Notes: generated from the sequence alone by a model not told the origin. DNA of 64,000 nucleotides from Atherinomorus stipes (GCA_023101725.1 JALJCO010003429.1:1-64000), one strand, 5' to 3'; shown: positions 47,101 to 57,700, counted from the stretch's first letter. Program-made: numbers and translations.

Positions 47101-50100
47101 AGTGCATTTTATTTGCACCATGTCGATATACTATGGATCCTGGCGCAAGCATCTACCTTCCTGGAAGTGGGCTTCCCTCTGAAGAACTCATGATTGAGCG
47201 AGCTGTGAGGGGGGTTAAACTTGGGTTGCAGATATATACAGCCATTGGCTATGGCTTCCAAAGGAGCAGGACCTTCATATGGAAAGCCAAATCCAATGAA
47301 CAGCTTGAGAAATGAGAAACAATAGTAGATTGTTAGTGTACACGCAGGGCAGCTCACATTCAGGTCAACACTTGCATAATGATGCTCAACCCTACAGAAT
47401 CATAACTATAAATAAATTAAGGTTTTGTCTGCATACATTTGTGCATCTTCTGAGCTCAGCGCTGCAGACCCACCTTGGCCTTTCTGAGGAGCTGCTGCAG
47501 CTCCTGCTGAGGCAGCAGGCCATGGTTCTTGACAAAAGCAGGCACCTCTGGGGGGCGCTGAGTCTCATAGTACACTGTCCCATGGATCTCCATGTAGCGA
47601 TGCAGAACAGCTAGGAATTTTTCCTTATCCTTTAATATAAACAGCAAATAAGCAAACTGAATTCAACTCTTAAAAGCAGAGGATGTAGAAGAGATGAATG
47701 ACCCCTTTTGCACTTACACACATTCTCTCACTGACACACATCCCTATACAGTCCCTGTGTATTGCAGGTTTAATTGGCAATAGCTCCATTTATGTTTTCA
47801 TATTCTCGGTCATGGAAATGTTCATATTTTTTAGTTTGTCTTTTAAAGGTGCTCCTTGTGATTCTTTGCTTCGTTTTCTTACAGAAGCTGTATGACTTTC
47901 TGCTAAGTGTCTTCACGGGTGTAGCTTGGCCTTTCTGCTTTGGTATTGATTAGTTTCAATGCACTTACCCCCCACTTCTCATGTTATCCCGGTCAGATTC
48001 AGACAAAATTTGCAATTCACCAAAAAATGAAAAGACATAAGAAAAACAGTACTCAAATCTCAGGGGAGCCCTACAGTATATCAACAAAGCTTCATTCCCT
48101 TTATAAGCTCCCTTTCATAAAGAAAATTTGTTTTGCACAACATGGCAACCAGACTATCGTCCTGCTTGAAATGTCACTTGACAGGACGAGGCCTGAAAAG
48201 AGGAGGAAGAGACGAACACAGTGGAAAAAGACTTCCATTAATGTGCGAAACATTTTGCACACTTGCTTGAGGGAATTGTGTCAGTTTAAAAAAAGAAAGA
48301 CTTGATGCACATTGGCAGCTTGTAAACACATTTATAAACGGAAACTCACATAACTAGTTGGCATCTTCCAAGATATTACATAATATCTCAGGCAGCCTCA
48401 TGACAGTATTCTCTAAAGAAGAGCTTTTTACATCTTCTGATGATATCTTTCCTCCTCAAGCTTTATTCCCCATTGGAGGAGGAGCAACATATCCTATCTG
48501 CCACCTACTTGTGACACAACGCAGTCATTTTTTTTTAAAATGGAGAATTATCTGATTGTTTAGAATGGAATTCATGACGATGATAGCTTCAAGTTTAATT
48601 CCTCCCCACCAGGATGTGATGCACTAACACTCACTCCATTAGTATTAGAAACATTACAGAACCGGCTAACCATTAATTTGCATTAGCATATTTTACCTTA
48701 CATGTCCAGGAGGAAAGCAGCCGCCTCCACAAGGCTTTTGAGACCCTTTGCTACCATCACCCTCATCCTGCTTTATTTTTTTGTCCACTTGAATTTGAGA
48801 AAGTAAGGTGAGGAAGATGCTAACACATACAGTAATTGAGCTAGTAACTCTGAAGCTAATGCTAACGGTGAAGAACCTCAACATTGGCATGATAATCAAA
48901 TATAAATATTTACTTATTAGACCCGTTAAAATTGATAAAAGAATTATTTATATGCTAGAAAAAAACTAGGGTTAAATTAATACTTTTATTCCACACACCA
49001 GACCTGTCAATGTATTACTTTTTAAAATATTGTTTCAATGAAAATGTTGTAGCTATTACCTTTAAGTCTCATCTTCATTAAACCATACAGTGAAAAGCCA
49101 GAGGCATTTTCCCCCAGAGGTTTATTTATAATCTATAAATTAGCATCAGATTATGCATCTACAGGATGCTCTGATTAATGAACGCCCCGTCCTGCAAACT
49201 CAAAAGAACCAAAAGATCCACTATGGAACAACCTGAGATATCCTGTGTTCTTGCCACAATAGATTAAAGCCGTTACCATCACTGAAAGCCCATTTACATG
49301 AAGCAGGTGGCTCTGATGCTTCTGTGTGTATCGCAATAAGACTATAGTACCTCTCTAGATGCAGCTCTTATTGTTTTAGAACTGACCTAAAAACAGGTAG
49401 ATGTCTTATGATGCTTAAGAAAAGAAAAGAAAAACAATTTATCATGGCAATGAAGTGCAAAATTTGATCATGTTTCTGTGAGATGATTGGAATATGTTCA
49501 TTTGCCCTGTCTTGTTTGAATTTGTACCATGTTACCTGAGATCTTTACACACTGTAAATTATTTCTCCTGCTTCAACCAATTAAATGAGGTGAACTGATT
49601 TGTCAGAATCACGCACACAAAAACAATTTGAAAAGGCCACAGGAAAAACCCCCCAGAGGGGTTGATTACTGAAATGAGCTGAGGCTAGCCTTGCCTGTAC
49701 AAACATCATGTAGGTGACTAATAATCACTCAGTACCTGCAAAAATGTATTGCAACATAAAAGGATAAGGTCAGCATAAGCCCTCTGAGTTGTCCAGCTGG
49801 AACAATCTGCTTAAATCATTTTGCTGAAAATAAATAAATACATAAAAAAACTGATTTATTTTAACTAAGAAAGTGTTTCTGTGGAAATGTTAAAAATGAA
49901 CTAATTAGCTTTGCCTTCAAGGTATAATATTATACTTACATGGGTTGAATGAATTCCATTTTAAAGAAACATGATAATGAAGTCCCATTTTTCTTACATA
50001 AAATGATAATCCATCACAACATACAATCACTGAGGAAGTCATTTCATCTCCTTAAAATACAACAGTGAAAAGAAAATGAAATTTTAATTTTGATTAACCA

Positions 50101-53100
50101 ACTTAGCATGCTCCTACAGTTAATCTCATGTTGACAGATTTTGACACTTCTGTCTACTTTTATGCCTTCACAACTAAAGAAAATTAAACTTTTTTTTTTT
50201 TTTTTTTTTTTCCCATGGAACATAAAGTTAAGTCAAGAAACACTCAGTCTGAGTTTTGCTTCTTAGAAAAATCAATACAACTGGTGAAAAGCAGCTGTAC
50301 TTACTTGGAGCTGTGGAGATCCATCAATGATGCATCAAGACATGATAAATAAAGGGCAGTACAAACGGAAAACAGAGGAGAAGAGAAGTAAATCGAGAGA
50401 GGCAGATGGAGAAAATAAAAAAAAAAGAAAAGTACTTCACATTTATCTTCTCATAGGAGCTTTACAGAACAACCCCCAAATCGGACCTCAAAACTGAATT
50501 ACAGTACAGGAGGATGCTGCTCTGAGCAGGGGGTATGGGGGGGTTATTCTCTGTCTGCAGAGACCCTCACACCACAGTCTTTTTCACAGCAATCTCACAG
50601 ATTCACAAATGTTACACTACAGCTCAGGTTGTTCTGAGAAACGAGTGTAGGAACAAAGTCGCAGCTAGAATCAAGTGAAACAAACCTTGAGGGAGGCTGC
50701 AGCACACTTCAAAGTCAGAGCAAGAGTGAGAAAACTTGGCAGAAGCTCAGATGGAAAAAAATTTACTCTAAACAAAAGCAATTGTTCTCTTAGCATCACA
50801 CTTCAGGCCGGATTCCTGGCGGAAGGTAGTGTTTGGCAGAAATGTAAAGTCATGTGGGTGCTTCACAGTAAATGAAAGAGTAATAATCGGAGGTTTTCCA
50901 AACATATATAATGTAAATGCATGACATTGGACACATCTGTAAAGTTAAACCTGTGGTGCAAATCCTCCTCCATCGGAAACAAGTTCCACATATGAAGAAA
51001 CAAAAGGGCTAAATGTGCTAATGGCTTTGCAGGGCTTATGGTGGCATCCTTACCTTCCACATGCTGGCATCCTTCCCATAAACGACAGCCATATTGTTAA
51101 CTTTGTTCCTCTGGATATACAGTTTCTCCGTCTCATTCAGTTCCTCTGCTACAAAACCCATAAAGGAGTTGTCTGGAGTGTGGGCTGCCAAGGACAAACA
51201 AAGTAATTGGCAAAACTGAGTTACAAATCCATTTTATGGCTAAAAACAAGAAGTGGCCAAATTGAAAGGAGATGTGACGATCCAGGCTGCTTTGACTGCA
51301 GGTACAGCTCAAATCAGCAGTGTGGGATTCATGATGCTCTTTCTTAAAATCTAATATTTCAATCATTTTTAAGAAAAATGGAGAGGTGCTAAAATGATAC
51401 ATTTACTGAGGAGGTGCACTTTTTGTTTTCCGATTTGTGTAAACTCGACCACACCGATGCAGAGCAGAGTAGGACCGAGTTCTGGGTCATTGCTTTCATG
51501 TGTCACAGCTTTCCGGTTTCAGGAAATAAAACAACACTAATTTCCCTTACACACAAAGGAAATCTGCTGCAGCACAGATCTGTGAAGAGGGAAAAAAAAA
51601 AAAGAAGACAGCGACTCATTTTTCAGTCACGTTCCAGACCATGGAAGAGAGCTGGCATCTTTCAGGGACAGGCTTTGTGATAACGGTGTTTTGAAAAGAG
51701 AATGCCAGCTCATTGTTGCTGTGTTAATTGGAGACTAGTACAACATCTGATGTCTCATCTTCTACCAGTTTTACTGAATCTTTCATGAGTATATGCATGG
51801 TAATTTTTTTGTTGTTGTATATTTCTGTAAGTGTGTGTGTCTGTGTTTTAGTGTAGTTTGGCCAGAAGTAGGAAGCCGCAAGCATCTGTGCAGGCACAGC
51901 TGTCTCTGACTGGTGGCTGAAAGCCTGGCCTGTGACGGCCCGAGGCAGTTTTAAACTCTCACAATCTGCTTGTTTTTTTCAGTCACATGAACCAACATGG
52001 ACACCTGGTCCACATGAATGCTTCAAAACAACTTTACAATTTATAATCTGCAAAATTTTAAAGGTACAGTGCATAAGAATTACTGACATCTAGTGGTGAA
52101 GATGGGCATAGACAATACTTCAAATACCACGCCTACTGTAGTTGTGAATGTACGGTGGTCGTCTGTGGCCAAAATTCTAGCAGACAAACATGTTTTTAGT
52201 GCAAGTGGATCCAGTTGTCTCAAGTGCAGCGATGACTGCACCACCAGTAGCTACTTCAACATTGCGTCCATGCATATTGTCTTCTATGGTCCTTTTCAGG
52301 GCGTTACTTATCTAAAACAGAGCTTTAAGTTATATCACACAAAGCTGGTACTGCTTTTCACTCTCACACACCAGGGGTCGCGTTAACCGAATTATTTTTC
52401 CCGTCATTGACCGTTTTTTTTTTAAACGGTGACAGAAAAATCTGAAGGCCGTCAGTCATTTTGACAGATTGCAATTTACACTCCTGACCACTAGATGGCG
52501 AGTTAGCATATTGTCTCTCTTGATGCATGGCCTGTTGGGTTCACTCTGAAAAATGTCATGGCAGCTGAGTGTCGAAGCTTCTTCAAAAGCCCAATAATGA
52601 AGATAGTGTTGACAAAAGGGCAAAAAAAGGAAGACTGATGCAGTGGAATATGAGGGACAAAAAAGTAATCAGCTGTGGCACCAACTGGAGAAACCAAGCA
52701 TTTAATGGAAAAATGCAACCGAATATGTCATTATTATTTGTATATATTTTAACTAAAGTGACGGGTAAGAAATAGATTGTGACTGTGATTTTTATGACCC
52801 TGCCAGTCAAAAAATGACGGACAACGACAAAGTCTAGCGCAACCTCTGCTTCACACACAGGTTTTTTTTTGTCTATTCAGAGACACCATAGTAAAAAGTG
52901 GTGGCACAAATATGACAGCTGGTTTTCATGTGGGCCCACAACAGAAATGGCCCATTTTAAGAGAATAAAAACAATTATTTTTGCAAAGTCGATTTTGTAC
53001 CTAAAGAGACGGTTTTTCATGATATTTTTAATTTTTCTGTCACTGACCTTTTTAGTTGTTACACACCGCACCTTTAAGTTAACAGCTTCCACAGGCTGAT

Positions 53101-54798
53101 GCTCAACAACACTGAACGCAAAGTGTGTTAGAAACTTGCAACAAGATGCCACATACGGAACATGGTCATGTACTGCTGGCCATGAAGGTTCCAGTAGCCC
53201 CAGTTGGTTCTGTAGCCATGAAGAGTGGCATATTCCTCATGGTTGTAGGCCGGCTCCGTGCTGCAAAGGTGTCAATCACTCGGATGTGGCACCTGAGACA
53301 AAGTGTGAAATAGGCTGAGTTAAAATTAGAACAAAGTCGCTTCTTTGTTACAGATTTATTTCTTGAATGGGGCGACATCTGGCGGGGCTACTTTGCTGCA
53401 GGTGGAAGGTGTAAACCAGGATGGGCGTATTGATACTATGGCATCAATACTTCAATATTAGCCAGAAAAAAATATTAGATAAGATTCTTTTTTGAAAATT
53501 GACAGACTGCTGTGCTGATACAGAACATGTTTTTTTTTTTTCTGGATTGGCTGAAAAGTTTACAATTCTCTTGTATAATGAAAAGGTAACACTTGAGAAA
53601 GAAAATGTTTGATAAATCAAAATAAAGCATCTTTAAATTTGTTAATAGTTTCTCCAGATAGAACCTAAAGAGAAAGAACAAGGATAGAACATCAGCAATC
53701 AATAAGCAGCCTGGGAGAAGCCTCATCAGCATTTCATCAGTTGTAAATATTCATAAAGAGAAGTGTTAAAAAAATCAATTGATGTGCTCTAATCTAAGAA
53801 TATTTATCAAAACATTGCATGTATAATTAGTGTCAAGCCTGCAGAGGAAAGCAGTGGTCTGTCACTCAAAGCTGAGAAGAGCCGGTCGATCAGCTGACTT
53901 CACACTAATGCTGCCTGAAATCAGCTAAGGATCTTATTACCATCATTTTTGCAGAATTCATAGAAGAATCAAAATGAATCACTGTAAAATTCAACCACGT
54001 CCTGCTCTGTTATAAGAGAATCACTCTCCTTTGATACATCTAGATTAAAATATGGGATGAAAACAAAATGTTTAAAACACTACATAACATAATTTAATCA
54101 TATTACAGGCCTGATCATCATTAATTTCCACACTGCAACAACATGAATGTTTTTCACTCTCCTCTCCTTTTTCATGAATATATTCATTGGCTGGAGTTTG
54201 CAGTTTCCAATAAGGGAAGCTGCTCGCTCTTTTACTCAGTTTGGAATAAAAAAAAAAAAAGAGGATTTGCTGCTGTTCTGTCCAGCTGGAACAGAACGAC
54301 AGAAACTTTCCCTTTTTTTTCCCTCAAAAACTTTTCTTGAAGCAGTGAAACATGTTGGCTCATCTGAACAATCACGGATTTGTTTACATACCCAAAAAGA
54401 GTTTGTGACTCAGAGAAAATCAACCCAGAAGCCACTGCGTTGGTCATTGATCAGTGTTTAAATAAAAAGACCAGATTGGAAAGGGAGAAAATCTGCTGAT
54501 GCAAGGTGGTGTTACCAGTTTGCACCGCAGTAGGAAATGAGCCTGTACTGGGAGGTAATTAGCCTATTGTTTACTTAAAAGGACAGAACACAAACATTGC
54601 ACACACAACAAGTCTCAAGTCAGTCAAATTTTCTCTCCATCTTTGATGACTTGTCATAAAACTGACTTGTGCTTCCTCAGTGAGAGACCCATGTGCTGCT
54701 TCATCTGCTGTAAGCCATGGTAGTCGGTGTAGATTAGGTCAAAGGGCAGAGGACCCGTAAGGGGGCAGCTTCCTCTTCCTGGAGGGACACCCAAAAAC
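31933..54798 (-). CDS. mgat5b: MGAT5B 3' half (nine exons): beta-1,6-N-acetylglucosaminyltransferase B
   Basis: A Golgi type II membrane enzyme of glycosyltransferase family 18 (known). It adds GlcNAc in beta-1,6 linkage to the alpha-1,6-mannose arm of N-glycans and, in brain, to O-mannose glycans. The nine exons code for about 450 residues, from FLGVPPGRGSCPL to the C-terminal CRDCL; the human protein is close to 790 residues, so this is the C-terminal part. Choice of MGAT5B over MGAT5 rests on ESEMNHLFPAF, SQHPYAEQYIGRP and PFLPYEYTCEGMLERVHAYI, which follow the B paralogue. The signal anchor, stem and the exon with the catalytic Glu (GPLGE..QW region) were not found up to 64000. One exon has a frame-breaking 2-base excess. 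Phases otherwise agree at every junction. Confidence 0.95.
32798..33060 (-). CDS. mgat5b: MGAT5B exon h
   Basis: The acceptor GCACCTGCAG and donor GTAAGG bound 263 bases (87 codons plus two bases). It encodes DFCSPEVPFPPVNSS, a variable stretch, SSISSWPPLTALRLL, CVEACQSEGLICEPALYRFI and NIKEAFN. The variable linker is where the A and B paralogues and species differ most; the WPP and Cys-rich CEA..LICEP blocks are conserved. The intron before it is the largest of the gene here (33061-42738). Confidence 0.94.
33061..34573. other. MGAT5B intron h-g, 3' part; no feature seen
   Basis: AT-rich intron. Short frames on both strands show no motifs. Confidence 0.45.
34574..34891. mobile_element. Foldback element with 34-bp TIR and GCAACAAGAAA-rich arms
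   Basis: The outer arms GTGGCCCACAGGTGCAAATG and (inverted) GTGGCCCACAGGTGCAGATG pair, continuing to CATATACAA. The inner arms are built of short GCTGCAACAAGAAAA-like units on the left and TTTTCTTGTTGCAGT-like units on the right, so nearly the whole element could fold into one hairpin. It lies in the large MGAT5B intron. It resembles the short hAT-like CAGTGGCC family, but no 8-bp duplication was seen. Confidence 0.8.
35641..36089. mobile_element. Nested DNA element with GGCCCAATCCC ends
   Basis: The ends AGGCCCAATCCC and (inverted) GCCCGATCCC match, with further pairing of TACACACTACCCCTTA to the inverted TAAACACTACCCCT. The uninterrupted site is visible in the other arm of the host element (ACTGACTTGCCATG, inverted, at 35142-35155), so the insertion shows only a 2-3 bp duplication (GC or TGC). 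The element at 63140 is a probable relative. Confidence 0.7.
36105..36393. mobile_element. MITE with TA duplication, 289 bp, nested
   Basis: The TIRs begin CAGATGCGGGCATGAAAAAG and are identical for 24 bases on both ends (to GTTCC), then similar. It is flanked by TA at 36103-36104 and 36394-36395. The unfilled site (CTCATACGTGG) is present in the related copy at 26836-26846. The TA target fits the Tc1/mariner group; there is no transposase frame. Confidence 0.9.
36437..37652. other. MGAT5B intron, no feature recognised
   Basis: AT-rich intron with a T-rich run near 37373-37400. No repeats with readable ends. Confidence 0.4.
37653..38060. mobile_element. hAT-type MITE with 8-bp TSD, 408 bp
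   Basis: GTCCTTAA flanks it at 37645-37652 and 38061-38068. The ends TAGGGATGTA and (inverted) TAGGGGTGTA pair, followed on both sides by strings of ATCGATACCGATA-like words. Non-coding. Confidence 0.92.
38406..40223. mobile_element. DNA element with CACTGTAAAT ends, carrying a nested hAT
   Basis: CACTGTAAAT at 38406 and ATTTACAGTG ending 40223 are inverted partners. TTACTTAAGTTGA-type sequence lies inside the left end (38539) and TTTTTAAGTAAAGCC inside the right. A 1.1-kb hAT-type element (38865-39959) sits within. Flanking duplication not found. Confidence 0.55.
38865..39959. mobile_element. hAT-type element with perfect 8-bp TSD, 1.10 kb, nested
   Basis: CTCAAAAG flanks it at 38857-38864 and 39960-39967. 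The ends TAGAGCTGGGCGAT and (inverted) TAGAGGTGGGCGGAT pair, with TATCGATACCGATA-like subterminal words on both sides as in the 37653 MITE. A GC-rich central part (39480-39850) with an 84-codon minus frame shows no transposase. Confidence 0.93.
40224..41454. other. MGAT5B intron, no feature recognised
   Basis: AT-rich, with poly-A at 40846-40860. Short frames at 40733-40951 and 41110-41352 lack motifs. Confidence 0.4.
41455..41915 (+). pseudogene. LINE 3' tail fragment
   Basis: The translation (one frame change) gives WRKLPVRVQMADTPSSFK and ITLKTSLFD, the final block of fish LINE proteins (..LP..L...DS..SFK..LKT.LF). The 3' UTR follows, with AAAGCACTTTAGGCTGCACT and GTGCTACAATAAATAAAGC. It is opposite in orientation to MGAT5B. 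Only the last 25-30 codons remain. Confidence 0.75.
42739..42813 (-). CDS. mgat5b: MGAT5B exon g
   Basis: The acceptor GTGTTCACAG and donor GTGCGT bound 75 bases, 25 codons in phase 0. It encodes VEPFLPYEYTCEGMLERVHA and YIQNQ, matching the MGAT5B block joined to MRIN from exon f. Confidence 0.95.
42814..44949. other. MGAT5B intron g-f, distal part; simple repeats only
   Basis: Short CAA-type simple repeat at 44022-44045, A19 at 44490-44508. No transposon ends or exons were seen here. Confidence 0.4.
44950..45530. mobile_element. hAT-type MITE with 8-bp TSD, old, 581 bp
   Basis: ATTACTTC flanks it at 44942-44949 and 45531-45538. The right end GCACACCCCTA is the usual hAT-MITE end; the left end CATTGGTGTATCG is its diverged partner. 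GATATCGATATAGATC and GATCGATACC words lie near the ends, placing it with the 37653 and 38865 elements. Confidence 0.8.
45868..45990. repeat. Fragment of a widespread teleost repeat
   Basis: GTTAGCCTAGTTTTGCACCC, AGCAGCTTGCTTTGCTCTGTCC and ATCTGAAGCTCATTAATGAAC, in this order, follow a short sequence I know as dispersed in many fish genomes. A minus-strand frame of 87 codons crosses it and is not considered a gene. Confidence 0.5.
46908..47024 (-). CDS. mgat5b: MGAT5B exon f
   Basis: The acceptor GCCTCCCTCAG and donor GTACGT bound 117 bases, 39 codons in phase 0. It encodes VSSQHPYAEQYIGRPHVITI and DFNNSEEFDTTIREIMRIN. The intron to exon e is 132 bases. Confidence 0.95.
47157..47303 (-). CDS. 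mgat5b: MGAT5B exon e
   Basis: The acceptor TTTCTCAAG and donor GTAGAT bound 147 bases, 49 codons in phase 0. It encodes LFIGFGFPYEGPAPLEAIAN, then GCIYLQPKFNPPHSS and LNHEFFRGKPTSRK. The FPYEGPAPLEAIANG motif is the most conserved part of the family and lies by the nucleotide-sugar pocket (known). The intron to exon d is only 170 bases. Confidence 0.96.
47474..47629 (-). CDS. mgat5b: MGAT5B exon d
   Basis: The acceptor ATATTAAAG (weak, few pyrimidines) and donor GTGGGT bound 156 bases, exactly 52 codons. It encodes DKEKFLAVLHRYMEIHGTVY, YETQRPPEVPAFVKNHGLLP and QQELQQLLRKAK. Relative to the human protein as I recall it, two to three residues before KEKF are absent or differ (WK/DKEKF), which may reflect a shifted acceptor. 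Confidence 0.94.
47630..51053. other. MGAT5B intron d-c; no gene seen
   Basis: AT-rich, with T22 at 50190-50211. The 121-codon plus frame at 47940-48305 has no motif and is considered chance. Confidence 0.4.
51054..51184 (-). CDS. mgat5b: MGAT5B exon c
   Basis: The acceptor CCTTGGCAG and donor GTAAGG bound 131 bases (2 + 43 codons, ending in phase 0). It encodes HTPDNSFMGFVAEELNETEK, then LYIQRNKVNNMAVVYGKDAS and MWK. NET is a potential N-glycosylation site. The conserved HTPDNSFMGFV block lies in the donor-sugar-binding half of the GT18 domain (placement from family knowledge). Confidence 0.95.
52062..53073. mobile_element. TTAA element in the MGAT5B intron b-c, 1.01 kb with nested hAT
   Basis: TTAA at 52058-52061 and 53074-53077. 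The ends AGGTACAGTGCATAAG and (inverted) AGGTGCGGTGTGTAAC pair. CATCTAGTGGTGAAG (52088) inside the left end is a pattern I know from a common teleost TTAA family. A hAT-like element sits at 52372-52850. The right end is only 79 bases from the donor of MGAT5B exon b. Confidence 0.85.
52372..52850. mobile_element. hAT-like MITE nested in the TTAA element
   Basis: The left end CAGGGGTCGCGTTAAC and (inverted) right end CAGAGGTTGCGCTAGAC match over most positions. TCACACAC stands on both sides (52364-52371; 52851-52858), with two extra bases before the right copy. The GACGGACAACGAC and CCGTCATTGACCG words near the two ends pair as well. The CA-rich flank makes the duplication less certain. Confidence 0.7.
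53157..53292 (-). CDS. mgat5b: MGAT5B exon b, with a 2-base frame-breaking excess
   Basis: The acceptor TTTGTCTCAG precedes 53292 and the donor GTATGT follows 53157. It encodes CHIRVIDTF, then after a +2 shift TEPAYNHEEYATLHGYRTNW and GYWNLHGQQYMTMF. The exon has 136 bases; the phases of its neighbours demand 134. The excess is at about 53259-53264, where the coding strand reads TTTGCAGCACGG and a TTTGGCACGG-like sequence is expected for Phe-Gly-Thr. All other residues fit the family, so this is either a sequence/assembly error or a real disabling change. Confidence 0.93.
53293..54666. other. MGAT5B intron a-b; no feature recognised
   Basis: AT-rich intron. The 104-codon frame at 54147-54461 shows no motif. 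No splice-bounded conserved block. Confidence 0.4.
54667..54798 (-). CDS. mgat5b: MGAT5B exon a (first visible)
   Basis: The acceptor TTGTTTGCAG precedes 54798 and the donor GTCAGT follows 54667. The exon has 132 bases: one base finishing a codon, 43 codons, and two bases of the next. It encodes FLGVPPGRGSCPL, LPFDLIYTDYHGLQQMKQHM and GLSLRKH, a near-invariant block in MGAT5B. The split Lys codon (AA/G) is completed by the next exon. Confidence 0.95.
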
Positions 54799-57700
54799 CT
54801 GCAAACAAGTAAGAAATGCTGTGAATATCTTTGAAAGTCAAAACCTTCAGCAGCCAAGAGATTTTCTGCAGAGCTGTTCTGCAGCAAAACAGCAATCCAT
54901 GCATTTTTGCAGCAGTGGTTTAAAGAAGTGCTGTTGTTTCTTTTTAATTAGTCTTTCTGTATTCATTTTCCTCGCAATTATATGTCAATCATTTTGGTTC
55001 TGCATGACCAGTATAAAACTGAATTAGAAGAATACTTAAAGTCATTGGCCTTCGAAAGGGCAGGTGAGTCAAACTTTTGCGGAGTTATAAATATAGTGTG
55101 AAGCAAAAGTGCATGAGTTCAGTGTGAAGACAGTAAATAGAGAGGATGAAGTCACCTTGTCAGTGCTCCCAGTGAGGTGGTGGAACAATTCAACCATACA
55201 GCACAAAAAACAGCGCTATGGGAGCTTTGTCCCGCAATAGGGAGTCCCCAAATTTGTGTGCACAACTTGTTTGGACTTGTGCACGAAAACAAACATTAGC
55301 TGAGCCACACAGCATGTTTCTTTAACCACATCTTACTTTGGAGTTAGTAGGATACAACCAGTTGTTATCAAGTATTATGCATAAAGACTGTGCTTTTGCA
55401 CTAAAAGTAGTGATGCTGTACTGTATGCCTTCATTTGTAAATGCTTTGTATATTCATATTTTTGTGCTGCAAAACACTGCTTATGATCTCCATCTGTTTT
55501 GATCTGACTTAGAATCAAGAACCGCTGCCTGAATAGATAAATTAATCAATCAGATGTAAATAAAAACAGAGAGCGGTCATAAAAGAGACTTTAGTTACCA
55601 GATACAGACAGCAAATGTAAATTTCTCCAGTAAAGTGTAGCTTTAGAGCACTTTGCTTTCAATAAAATGAAGGTACCACTCCGAGAAAATGCAATCAACT
55701 GCAGTCGATTTTCATTTCAAGGGAAAGACTAGTTTATTTATAGGCAATTTAGAGCGCTTTACATCAAGCATCAGAGAGAAAAGCAGCTAAGAAATGCAAA
55801 ATAAGGAAGGAAAAGTACAAACACCATTACTTCATGTAATGAATTTATGTTTATAGAATTAAAAGAACTTCAAAGGAGGAAAGGAATTATCCAATAAAAT
55901 ATATATAAATGTCCAGATATGTTCAATAGAAGTGCTGGTAAGTTAAATTTATTTGATCTGATTTCAGGAGAAAAGAGCATAATGGATTAAGGTTTGAGCT
56001 TAAGGCACCACAATTCTTGAGTTTCCTTGCTGGCCAGTTTTCTGAAATGCATTCCTCCTTTCCCGGTTTGCAGGAGATTTCCATGTATTTTGGACCCAGA
56101 AAAAACATTCTGAAGACTAAAAGCACGATCAATAGGAAGTGCATTACAGTTGTCAGTTTTTTCTTCTTCTTAAAAAAAAAAAAAATAGACTAAATGTTTT
56201 TCATGCTGGTAGGTTTTAAGATGCCAGGCTGATTATTCTGTTGTAGCTTTAACGTGGGCACTGAGCCGTATGAATAATTACACCAAAACTGTTGACGTGA
56301 ATACTTACTTTTAATGACAGACTTGAGGTAAGCATAGTGCCAACCTCAGATCTTCCTGCCAAAACTAATTATATCAGTCTTATCGTCAGTTCAACGAAGG
56401 ATATTTCATTGCATCCTATTTACTTTCCCCGTGCTCAGATAAACGGCTGTTTACGACCCTCATTAAGGATGTGTGCCATTTGCATAGCTTTGATAAGCAA
56501 TCTGAAATTTCACGTTTTAAGAAAAAGAATGTAGGCATTTCTCTCCAAAACAAAATTTTAAAAAGTACCTCTTGTTCTTGCATTTTTTTTTATATCTTTT
56601 TATTTTTAGTGGGGGATAAAGAAGTTTTTTCGCTGTCACAAGGTTTATATATGGTCTCCTTAAAAGTGTTTTTTCACAAAGTTAGTTTTCAACACCCCAA
56701 AATCCATATGCACACCCTCTTCTTTCCAGGTGTGATCACAGTTGCATAATGAGGGTTAAGCATTAAGGTCGAACAACACCAGGACCACTGGACTTTCATC
56801 ACTGGTGATTATCATATAAAGGAAACATACTGTACTATATCAAACTTTGGCAGGAAAAGTGCAAGTGAATAGATGAATTTGTGAACTATAGCAAGCTCAC
56901 ATCCTGCAACTAGACTGGAAAGGACTAATAAGCAGTGACATGCAGGGATAGCTGGACCGACTATCACACCATTAAACTGCCAGACTTGGATTACAACACT
57001 AACTGAACAAAACATTCTTTTTCCTGGTGAGAAAATACCAGAAAAAAAGCAAAGATCCATGAAAGTTTGAATTTTCCAGCACTAATCACAGCATGAACTA
57101 ACGATTTGCAAGGAAAGAAAAAAAAAAAAGCTTGTTGACTTGTTTATAAGGCTTGAAAAAAGTACAAAAGCCTCTCTGTACTCCATAAATTCACAGTGCC
57201 TGGAAATCCAGAAACATTTTTACCCTCCTGAGGCATGATTGACCAACAAAGACCACTCAAAGAGCAAGGTCTACAATTCTGAGTTTTAAAAAGAAACCAA
57301 GGGGAATTTCTGAGCAGCTGAAAGCCACTCAGACAAAGGCTGAAGTTCATACGTTCACAAACACTGAATAAAAGTGGTGAGCAAACCTCGGCTGCAAGGA
57401 GAAAAATCTTTGGTCCCCAAAACAAGCTCTGCAGCCCATCTATAGTTTACTGATCAAAAGTTTTTCTTTACATAAAGTGCAAAAGGGTGGAGAAAGGGAT
57501 GATTTAAGTATCTCTTTTCAAGAGAACAATCAAAATAGTGCTGCAGTCATAAAGAAATACTGTAAGTTTTTAAAGGGGCAGCACCGAGGAACAGACTGAT
57601 CAGTCAGGTTTAAAAGCTGTGTTATCAAACATTGTTCTACTTGCGAGTCTTTTCATCATAGGAATCACACATCCGTGACCTTACATTCTCTTTTATTGCC

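Noticed and set aside
47940..48305. 121-codon plus-strand frame
   Set aside because: Antisense within an MGAT5B intron, no motif, Lys/Arg-rich tail from A-rich sequence.
31933..54798. Assignment to MGAT5 (A) instead of MGAT5B
   Set aside because: Paralogue-specific blocks (ESEMNHLFPAF, YEYTCEGMLERVHAYI, GVPPGRGSCPL) agree with the B form as I know it.
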